Shown here: one piece after another, positions 1 to 5,556 of the stretch | Layout: every line of letters starts with the position of its first letter | Position numbering within the stretch: position 1 is the first letter of the stretch | Assembly: GCA_049680295.1 (NCBI GenBank) | Contig: JBAUHN010000454.1 | Coordinates: 1 to 6,088 of the forward strand | Length of the DNA: 6,088 bases | Origin: JBAUHN01 sp049680295 | GTDB taxonomy: Bacteria > Pseudomonadota > Alphaproteobacteria > Rhodobacterales > Rhodobacteraceae | Direction of reading: 5' to 3' | Translations under genes and position numbers: made by a program | The notes under the pieces: model-generated | Told to the model about the DNA's origin: nothing | The model's input: only the letters and a program-made list of their open reading frames with translations | Databases searched by the model: none

Positions 1-2
1 GC

Positions 3-1964
3 CCTGCCCTGACCTCCAAGCTACCGTTCAGTGCGAAAAAATCCATCGCTGCTGTTAAGGCCCAAACTGAAAAGCGGATGCGTCGTGTCAGTGAAGTTGT
101 TGGATTTCTCAAATCCACCTTTGCAGACATGAATCCCCGGCTTTTGTCAGCTTCAAAAGGCGAGCTGCTTGGTTTTCTGGGTGGCCTGAACACCGGGCAA
201 GAACTTCCGCTCTATCCAACCTCAAAATACGGCTTTCTGGCGCAAGATGTAGCCAATTCAAGGATCACGTTTCGCGGCACGATTTTTGAGGTTTCAGAAG
301 GGGCTGTCGGTTCGCGGTATGGCACAAGCTTCGCCATCAAAAACTACCCTGCGAAAACGTCTTGCACGATGTTCGATGAACTGAACCTGCCGGTCGATAT
401 GGTTGTCACGCACTCGTTCACACCGATCAATAGCAACCTCATGGCAGGCCGAATTAAGAAACAACAGCGTCTAATGCGGGCCGCTGACGATGGGGCTGTG
501 TCTCTGGAAGCCGAATTGGCCGAGGCGTTGGACGATCTTGAATCGAAGCGTCTCAGCTTCGGGGACCACCACATGACGGTGACCGTCTTTGCTTCCACGC
601 TTGAAAACCTTGACTCGATTGCTGGGGAAGTCCGCAATACAGCTGCTACCGAAGGCGTCAACATGGTGAATGAAGCCTTCGCCGCACGCACCCATTTCTT
701 TGCACAACACCCTGGCAACTCCGCAAAGCGCAGCCGGAAAGCGGCGGTAACCAATAAGAATTTTGCAGACTTCGCCGCCTTCCATCGGACACCGCTTGGA
801 AAGCAGGGTCATGAGGTGCCTTGGGGGACCACGATTTCGATGTTCCCAACACCGGAACGGTCTGCGCACTGGTTCAATTACCATGAGCAAGGTTCCCCCG
901 ACAAAGAGCCGACTGGCGGACACACTCTGATCCTCGGTCGTCCAGGTTCAGGTAAGTCAGTACTGTCAGCTTTCCTTATGACGCAGGCTCGGAGGGCAGG
1001 TGCGCGACTTTTCGTCTTTGACTATCGCCTCGGTATGGAAATGGCGGTTCGCGCCAATGGTGGTCGCTATACAGCGGTCAAGGCGGGTGAAGCCACGGGA
1101 CTGAATCCGCTCTGGACGGAGATTGACGAACGCGGGCAGGCGTGGCTTGCTGACTGGCTCGCCTCTCTTATCTACCGCACAGACAAGCCGCTTACCCCCT
1201 CTCAGACCAACCGCATTCAAGAGGTTGTTCGTCAGAACGCAACAGTCTCCGATCCGGAGCTTCGAAACTGGCAAGACTTGTCTTCGTTGTTCGTCTCTGT
1301 CGATGATGGTGGCGATCTGCACGATCGGTTGCAAGAATGGACTGCTGAGGGTCGTTACGGCTGGATATTCGGCCAAAACCAAGAAGATACGTTCTCGCTG
1401 GATGGCGACGTTGTAGGCTTCGACCTGACGGGGATCTTGGACAGTGAAAGCGAAAAAGAGCGCATGGCCGTTCTGTCGTATCTGTTCCGCCGCGTAGAGC
1501 GAGTGATTGAGGATCGCCAGCCCACGATCATCATCATTGATGAGGCGTGGAAGGCTCTCGACAACAGCTATTTCGCAGAGCGCCTGTCAAACTGGCTTGT
1601 TACTGCGCGGAAACAAAATGCTGTGGTCGTGATGATGACACAATATGCCAGCCAGCTCGAACAAACACGCACGGGCAAGACAATCATTGAAGCTGTGCCG
1701 ACGCAAATCCTGCTCCCAAACATTCGGGCCAATGCGTCAGATTACGCAATGCTGAACCTTCACAACAAGGAACTAGATGTCTTGCTGAACACCGGCAGCA
1801 ACTCGCGGCTTGGGTTGGTCAGAGACGATGACGGATCAGTCGTCATAAACGCTGATCTGAGCGCCCTCGGGCCGCTTCTAACCATCCTCGGCGGGATGGA
1901 AAAAGGTGAACAACTGGTGGGTGCCGATTATCGCCAGCGACCGGACTTCTGGAGAGTAAAATGA
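3..1964 (+). CDS. virB4: VirB4-family type IV secretion ATPase, 5'-truncated by the window
   Basis: This is the hexameric inner-membrane-associated ATPase that powers pilus assembly and substrate transport. The frame stays open from base 3, so the ATG at 78 is internal and 653 residues are visible. VirB4 proteins are usually near 790 residues, so roughly 140 N-terminal residues lie outside the window. Walker A (GRPGSGKS) is at 936-959. Walker B (four isoleucines then DEAW) is at about 1527-1550, with the acidic pair at 1539-1544. The MMTQ segment, a conserved post-Walker-B sensor, is at about 1632-1643, followed by an LPN.RA....Y region typical of the VirB4/TrbE/CagE family. The N-terminal part carries the family's long helical CagE/VirB-like domain. 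The stop overlaps the next start as ATGA (1961-1964), implying translational coupling. The family call is very secure; the missing N-terminus means fusion to VirB3, seen in some systems, cannot be excluded. Confidence 0.96.
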   Translation, partial: PALTSKLPFSAKKSIAAVKAQTEKRMRRVSEVVGFLKSTFADMNPRLLSASKGELLGFLGGLNTGQELPLYPTSKYGFLAQDVANSRITFRGTIFEVSEGAVGSRYGTSFAIKNYPAKTSCTMFDELNLPVDMVVTHSFTPINSNLMAGRIKKQQRLMRAADDGAVSLEAELAEALDDLESKRLSFGDHHMTVTVFASTLENLDSIAGEVRNTAATEGVNMVNEAFAARTHFFAQHPGNSAKRSRKAAVTNKNFADFAAFHRTPLGKQGHEVPWGTTISMFPTPERSAHWFNYHEQGSPDKEPTGGHTLILGRPGSGKSVLSAFLMTQARRAGARLFVFDYRLGMEMAVRANGGRYTAVKAGEATGLNPLWTEIDERGQAWLADWLASLIYRTDKPLTPSQTNRIQEVVRQNATVSDPELRNWQDLSSLFVSVDDGGDLHDRLQEWTAEGRYGWIFGQNQEDTFSLDGDVVGFDLTGILDSESEKERMAVLSYLFRRVERVIEDRQPTIIIIDEAWKALDNSYFAERLSNWLVTARKQNAVVVMMTQYASQLEQTRTGKTIIEAVPTQILLPNIRANASDYAMLNLHNKELDVLLNTGSNSRLGLVRDDDGSVVINADLSALGPLLTILGGMEKGEQLVGADYRQRPDFWRVK

Positions 1965-2200
1965 AACTGACAATAACTGCTCTTTTGGGCGTACTCGCTC
2001 TGAGTGCCTGCACAAACTATCAGGGACCGAAGGCTAACTGCTTTGATGGCGGCTCCACAACCCGAGCCAAACACGATTTGACGTCTGAATCGCTTAGCTT
2101 TGCAGCGCAGTCAAACGCAACAGTTTCGACGCGCAATGCTCCCATGAAGAACTGCACATTCGAGGCCCTCGCCGCTCCTGCGGGCCCTCGGGGACAGTAA
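1961..2200 (+). CDS. Small outer-membrane lipoprotein, VirB7-like candidate
   Basis: This 79-residue protein has a short hydrophobic signal and a lipobox LSAC with the lipidated cysteine at residue 17, so the mature protein is about 63 residues. GGAGAG at 1951-1956 is a good ribosome binding site four bases before the ATG. The mature sequence starts CTNYQGPKANC, with a second cysteine ten residues after the first, and has a third at residue 65 in NCTFEAL. Agrobacterium VirB7 is also a very small lipoprotein with a second cysteine about nine residues after the lipidated one, used for a disulfide to VirB9. The VirB9 encoded here has a single cysteine, near its C-terminus. From this I infer a VirB7 role in the outer-membrane core. 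The position between virB4 and the transglycosylase is not the classical one, which is next to virB8, and sequence similarity to VirB7 is weak. It could instead be an unrelated T4SS lipoprotein. Confidence 0.8.
   Translation: MKLTITALLGVLALSACTNYQGPKANCFDGGSTTRAKHDLTSESLSFAAQSNATVSTRNAPMKNCTFEALAAPAGPRGQ
2161..2190 (+). other. Possible hairpin just upstream of the transglycosylase start
   Basis: Bases 2161-2168 (CGAGGCCC) can pair with 2182-2190 (GGGCCCTCG) as eight G-C-rich pairs with one bulged C at 2185 and a 13-base loop. The stem ends immediately before or overlapping the purine-rich GGGGA (2190-2194) that would serve as ribosome binding site for the next gene. It lies inside the lipoprotein reading frame, so ribosomes reading that gene would melt it. 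This would fit translational coupling, but a chance structure in GC-rich coding DNA is equally plausible. There is no T-run, so it is not an intrinsic terminator. Confidence 0.3.
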
Positions 2201-3345
2201 TGCGTAGAGCCCTCACATACACAGCGATTGGCCTGATCTGGGCCACGTCCTCGGTGGGTCAAGGCGTACCTACCGTGGATGGGGGTTTGGCTATTAGAAA
2301 CCAAGCCGCGAACGCTCATCGTGAAGAAGACCTTGCTACCCAACGTGAACGTTTAACGACTGCTGAGGCTATTGCGGAAATCGAGGAAGAACAGCTTTCG
2401 GTTCTTCAACAGATTTTGGATGCGCAATCCAGTTTTGGTGGGCAAGGCATCCCTGCAATGGTCACTGGTCTCGAAGATGGTGAATTGCCTGAACAATCGG
2501 CGGATACGCTGTATGCGGCGGTCGATAACAATCCAGCCGGGGATCAGATGTTCGGTGATGCAAACCAGAACATTGAACAACTCATCATTCGCGTAGCACT
2601 GGAGACCCACGGTTTGAGTGGTGTTGGAAGCGCCGGTTTATCGGTCCTTCAATGGCGCTGCCTTCTGCAAGCTCTCATCTGGCAAGAAAGCCGCTTTACT
2701 ATCGGTGCTCGTTCGCCGGTAGGTGCTTTCGGTCTGACGCAGATCATGCCCGGAACGGCGGGCGATCTTGGCATCTACCCGGCCTTTTACGACAGCCCGT
2801 ATTTGCAGGTCGAAGGTGGAGCACGGTATCTGGCGCAAATGCTGCGTATGTTTGATGGCAACATCATTCACGCGCTCGCGGCCTATAACGCCGGACCAGG
2901 CAACGTCCAGAATTATGGCGGCGTTCCCCCATTTCAGGAAACACAGCACTACGTGCAAGTGATCCCGCGCAAATACAATGAATATCTGACCCGTGTGGGC
3001 GGTATCGACGCACTTGGGACCATTGACCCTGCCCTTCTTGCAAATTCGAATCTGTCAATCTCTGGGGCCGGTGCCAGCTTCTATGGCAACAGCTCAATGC
3101 AGAATGTCGAAGCAGCGGCCTTGCGTGTCCAGAACATCGTTCGCCGGATCGGGCAGACGCAGGACATTCAAGAGGCGATGGCTCTCAACTCATATGCGCG
3201 GGCAGAACTGGTCCGCCTCGTCGCGGTGCTGACACGCCTGAAAGCTGCACGCACTCGGCCTTTGGGTGACGCAGAACTGGCGATGGCAGCTGCACAACTC
3301 AAGGAATCGGAATTTATGGACTTCACATTTGAGGAACTCGACTAA
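2200..3345 (+). CDS. Exported lytic transglycosylase (VirB1 role) with VirB5-like flanks
   Basis: This 381-residue protein has a Sec signal peptide, with likely cleavage before QGVPTVD at residue 21. It should cut peptidoglycan glycan strands in the periplasm to let the secretion apparatus pass. The goose-type SLT domain spans about residues 148-265. The putative catalytic glutamate is E163 in WQESRF. Other SLT motifs are GAFGLTQIMPGTA (175-187, GLTQ where GLMQ is common), the GGARYL helix (206-211), and AAYNAGPGNV (227-236) followed by the HYV segment (250-252). Classical VirB1 is about 245 residues with the SLT domain at the N-terminus. Here it sits in the middle, between an N-terminal helical segment and a C-terminal helical tail, both resembling the adjacent VirB5. 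Shared blocks are QGVPTVD, TGL..ELPE (89-98), DQMFGD....IE (115-126), 306-352 and FMDFT (372-376). The start overlaps the previous stop as TAATG. Enzyme class is secure; the VirB5-like architecture is my reading from an alignment by eye. Confidence 0.93.
   Translation: MRRALTYTAIGLIWATSSVGQGVPTVDGGLAIRNQAANAHREEDLATQRERLTTAEAIAEIEEEQLSVLQQILDAQSSFGGQGIPAMVTGLEDGELPEQSADTLYAAVDNNPAGDQMFGDANQNIEQLIIRVALETHGLSGVGSAGLSVLQWRCLLQALIWQESRFTIGARSPVGAFGLTQIMPGTAGDLGIYPAFYDSPYLQVEGGARYLAQMLRMFDGNIIHALAAYNAGPGNVQNYGGVPPFQETQHYVQVIPRKYNEYLTRVGGIDALGTIDPALLANSNLSISGAGASFYGNSSMQNVEAAALRVQNIVRRIGQTQDIQEAMALNSYARAELVRLVAVLTRLKAARTRPLGDAELAMAAAQLKESEFMDFTFEELD
3316..3329 (+). repeat. Copy 1 of a 14-base identical segment encoding the MDFT tail motif
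   Basis: The 14-mer ATGGACTTCACATT occurs here near the 3' end of the transglycosylase gene and again at 4152-4165 near the 3' end of virB5. Both copies are in the same reading frame and encode the core of FMDFT, nine and eleven residues before the last residue-bearing codons respectively if counted from the F. I read it as a trace of common ancestry of the two gene ends rather than a mobile or recombination site. Confidence 0.6.
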
Positions 3346-4187
3346 TGGAAAAATTCGTCAAAACACGGGTGTTCATGCGCTCCACCATCTCAGCCACCGT
3401 TCTCGGTGCAATCGGGTTTGTAGCTGCGCCCAGCCTACTTGGGGGCGGCGCAGCGTATGCTCAGGGTGTCCCAACTGTCGATACCCAGAACATCGCGCAG
3501 GAAATCCAGCAACTTCGGCAGATGATCGAAGATGAGGTGTTGCAAAACGAGCAGCTTCAACAAGCGCTGGCCCAGCTTGATACGCTGCGCGAACAATACG
3601 CCCAGCTTCAAGAGACCTATGCCGCCCTGACGGGCCTCATGGAACTGCCTGAAATCATCACAACGCAGTTTGAGGAAGAACTGAACGGCATTTTGGATCA
3701 GGAGTTTGGTGATATTCTCTCGACCATTGAAGCGATCAAGAACGGCGACTGGTCGCAGCTTGCGGGAAATGGTGCATCGGGCATTCAAACGCAAATGACG
3801 CGCGTGTTGGAAGAAGCCGGTTTCAATGAGGATACATTGTCGGAAATGGCAAATAGCGGTGCTGCTGGCGCTGAACGCACCGCGCAGCAGGCCACGACAG
3901 GTGCGATGATGTCTGCCGCTGCCCAGAACAGCTACGAGGAAGCCGGTCAGTCTCTCGAACGTGTTGATCGTCTCGTTGGCATGATTGGAGAGATGGAAGA
4001 GCTGAAAGACAGCGTTGATCTGAACACCCGCGTTACTGCCGAACTGGCAATCGCTCTCGTAGCCCAATGGCAGTTGGAAGCCGTGCAAACCGTTGGGACG
4101 GGTCAAGCCGGTGTGCTCGACGCCGCGACATTGGCCGAAGAACAGCAATTCATGGACTTCACATTGCCGGCCCTTTCGGCTGACTAA
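3345..4187 (+). CDS. virB5: VirB5-family minor pilin / pilus-tip protein
   Basis: This 280-residue exported protein is predicted to be the periplasmic VirB5/TraC component, which caps the pilus or stalk and contributes to host-cell contact. A long signal peptide ends at AYA (37-39), so the mature protein begins QGVPTVD. Residues about 48-95 form a Q/L-rich helix with strong coiled-coil character. This leads into LTGL (95-98), a recognised VirB5-family feature at the end of helix 1. A middle region of about 130-200 is alanine/glycine rich. A C-terminal helix follows, about 203-249, with LNTRVTAELAIA-type sequence as in other VirB5 proteins, and the tail holds FMDFT (269-273). There are no cysteines. 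GAGGA at 3331-3335, nine bases before the ATG, and the one-base TAATG overlap support this start over the ATG at 3375. The family call rests on architecture, helix motifs and operon position; VirB5 proteins diverge strongly in sequence. Confidence 0.88.
   Translation: MEKFVKTRVFMRSTISATVLGAIGFVAAPSLLGGGAAYAQGVPTVDTQNIAQEIQQLRQMIEDEVLQNEQLQQALAQLDTLREQYAQLQETYAALTGLMELPEIITTQFEEELNGILDQEFGDILSTIEAIKNGDWSQLAGNGASGIQTQMTRVLEEAGFNEDTLSEMANSGAAGAERTAQQATTGAMMSAAAQNSYEEAGQSLERVDRLVGMIGEMEELKDSVDLNTRVTAELAIALVAQWQLEAVQTVGTGQAGVLDAATLAEEQQFMDFTLPALSAD
4152..4165 (+). repeat. Copy 2 of the 14-base segment encoding the MDFT tail motif
   Basis: This is identical to 3316-3329 and in the same frame, within the 3' end of virB5. 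The flanking bases differ (TTT versus TTC for the preceding Phe), so the identity is short and confined to the conserved peptide. Confidence 0.6.
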
Positions 4188-4189
4188 TC

Positions 4190-4195
4190 AAGGGA
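4190..4195 (+). promoter_or_regulatory. Ribosome binding site favouring the GTG start of virB8
   Basis: AAGGGA lies seven bases before the GTG at 4203 and thirteen before the in-frame ATG at 4209, so spacing favours GTG. The ATG at 4198 is in another frame and reads only two codons to a stop. It could at most act as a decoy. Confidence 0.55.
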
Positions 4196-4202
4196 TAATG
4201 AC

Positions 4203-4856
4203 GTGACGATGGAACAGGAAATCATTGAGGAAGAACTGATTTACGGCGCTCGACGACGTGAACAATTTTGGCAAAAGCTGGGGCTTTCGGGATTGGCGTT
4301 TGGCGTTTTAGGGTGCCTTGCGGCTGCGGCTGTGGCGATCCTCGATGTAGACCCTGACCCGGTTGTTGTGCCTTACAATCCAGAAACAGGGATGGCGCTC
4401 CCCAACGCATCGGTTGGTGCTGTTCGCGTGACAGAAAATCAAGCCGTCATTGAGTCGGTTGTGTTCCGGTATGTGACCGATAGGGAAACATACAACCAGC
4501 TCGACAACGATCTGCGTGTCCGCAGCATCCTTGAACGCTCGGATCGTGCGGCCGAAGCCTCCATGCGCTCCCTCTGGGATAGTGCCAACTCGAACTATCC
4601 GCCAACAGTGTACGGCCAGACTAGTCGTCTTGATGTGGAAATTCTCAGCATCAACCGAATCGGCTCAAACCGCGCTCAGGTTCGTATGCGCAAGCGTTTG
4701 ACCTCGCCTCAAGGTGTTCAGGCCGGGCTTTTCACCGCGACATTGCTTTTCGAGTTCCGGCCTGAAGAACGTCGCTCGATTGATGATGTATGGAGCAACC
4801 CCTTCGGTTTCACAGTCATTGAATATGCCATCCGCTCAGACAGATTGGAAAATTGA
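4203..4856 (+). CDS. virB8: VirB8-family inner-membrane assembly factor
   Basis: This 217-residue bitopic inner-membrane protein should nucleate the T4SS by contacting VirB4, VirB5, VirB9 and VirB10. It has a short charged cytoplasmic N-terminus, one membrane segment at about residues 26-47, and a periplasmic NTF2-like domain. Family signatures are the Y.xDRETY helix (90-97), the charged and hydrophobic strands around residues 138-185, and the near-terminal NPFGFTVIEY (199-208), which is strongly characteristic of VirB8. Its length matches the family (about 210-240). The start is chosen as GTG at 4203 from ribosome binding site spacing; ATG at 4209 would shorten it by two residues. It follows virB5 by 15 bases with no virB6 or virB7 in between, unlike the Agrobacterium order. 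The stop is one base before the virB9 ATG. Confidence 0.95.
   Translation: MTMEQEIIEEELIYGARRREQFWQKLGLSGLAFGVLGCLAAAAVAILDVDPDPVVVPYNPETGMALPNASVGAVRVTENQAVIESVVFRYVTDRETYNQLDNDLRVRSILERSDRAAEASMRSLWDSANSNYPPTVYGQTSRLDVEILSINRIGSNRAQVRMRKRLTSPQGVQAGLFTATLLFEFRPEERRSIDDVWSNPFGFTVIEYAIRSDRLEN
4847..4850 (+). promoter_or_regulatory. Weak ribosome binding site deciding the virB9 start
   Basis: GGAA (4847-4850), inside the end of virB8, lies seven bases before the ATG at 4858. Together with the signal peptide that begins exactly there, it marks 4858 as the virB9 start although the frame is open back to an ATG at 4714. Confidence 0.5.
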
Positions 4857-4857
4857 C

Positions 4858-5556
4858 ATGAAGACAATAAAATCAATCATTCTGTCTCTGGTTCTGGCCC
4901 TTGCGGCGGAACCCGTGTTTGCAGAAGCCATTCCTCGTGCTGGGGGCAATGATCGCCGTGTTCGCATCGCGACCTATCAGGAAGGTCAGGTATACCGTCT
5001 AAGCGTCAGCTTGACCCACGTAACGTCCATAGAATTTGGGCAAGGCGAAACAATTCGCTCAATCATTGCCGGTGATACTGAAGGCTTCCAGCTAGATGGT
5101 GTTCCCGGTGGCCGTGCTTTCGCTGTCAAACCAAACGCTCGCGGGGTTCACACGAATATTACTGTCTACACGAACCGTCGCAGCTACTATTTCAATGTCC
5201 AAGAGAACTCATCACCGACCTATTATGTGGTGCAGTTTCGGTATCCTCAAGACAACGCAACGGGCAGGAATACAGTCGCTCAACAGGCGGCGAATTACAA
5301 CTATGCAGGCAGTGACAGAAAAGAGTTCACGCCAACATCTGTATGGGATGATGGGACGTTCACCTATTTCGGGTTTGCGCGCAACGCACCGGTCCCCGCC
5401 ATATTCCGGGCGACAGGCGGCAATGAGCGCACGGTCAACAGCCAGCAGGTTGAAAACGGTGTGATGCGCGTCTCGGGTGTCAGTCGGCAATGGGTTCTTC
5501 GCCTCGGTGATGAAGTCGTTTGCATTCAAGCCACAGCAGGAGGCTCAGGATCATGA
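4858..5556 (+). CDS. virB9: VirB9-family outer-membrane core complex protein
   Basis: This 232-residue protein is expected to form the outer-membrane core ring with VirB7 and VirB10. A Sec signal is clear: MKTIKS, then a leucine/alanine-rich core, ending VFA at residue 22. The N-terminal domain shows the family's DRRVR...YxxGxVY (about 31-47). The C-terminal CagX-like domain contains VWDDGTFTYFGF (162-173), PAIF, a GGNE..VN segment and the LRLGDEVVCIQ end (214-224). Cys222 is the only cysteine in the protein, close to the C-terminus like the cysteine that Agrobacterium VirB9 uses for its disulfide to VirB7. The protein is somewhat shorter than many VirB9s (about 250-295). The frame is open upstream to 4714, but that would overlap virB8 by more than 140 bases and bury the signal peptide, so 4858 is preferred. 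The stop overlaps the virB10 start as ATGA. Confidence 0.96.
   Translation: MKTIKSIILSLVLALAAEPVFAEAIPRAGGNDRRVRIATYQEGQVYRLSVSLTHVTSIEFGQGETIRSIIAGDTEGFQLDGVPGGRAFAVKPNARGVHTNITVYTNRRSYYFNVQENSSPTYYVVQFRYPQDNATGRNTVAQQAANYNYAGSDRKEFTPTSVWDDGTFTYFGFARNAPVPAIFRATGGNERTVNSQQVENGVMRVSGVSRQWVLRLGDEVVCIQATAGGSGS
5538..5543 (+). promoter_or_regulatory. Strong ribosome binding site for virB10
   Basis: A perfect AGGAGG stands nine bases before the ATG at 5553. It is the best match to the anti-Shine-Dalgarno sequence at any gene junction in the window and confirms the start inside the end of virB9. Confidence 0.7.

Noticed and set aside
78..80. ATG at 78 as the start of the VirB4 gene
   Set aside because: The frame is open back to base 3 with fitting VirB4-like sequence. 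Starting at 78 would give only 628 residues for a family near 790, so the gene is cut by the window edge.
344..923. Overlapping minus-strand open frames opposite virB4
   Set aside because: They are antisense shadows of a confidently identified ATPase, with no motifs and no ribosome binding context seen.
3435..4148. 237-codon open frame on the minus strand opposite virB5
   Set aside because: It lies fully inside a well-supported gene with signal peptide and family motifs. Its translation is rich in Cys, His and Arg with no recognisable domain, as expected for an antisense shadow.
4188..4202. Promoter or terminator in the virB5-virB8 gap, the largest gap in the window
   Set aside because: Fifteen bases containing a ribosome binding site leave no room, and no hairpin with a T-run is visible.
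4198..4206. ATG at 4198 as a virB8 start or leader peptide
   Set aside because: It is in a different frame and reaches a stop after two codons.
4714..4857. Upstream ATG extension of virB9 to 280 residues
   Set aside because: It would overlap virB8 by over 140 bases, and the signal peptide begins at 4858 with a plausible ribosome binding site.
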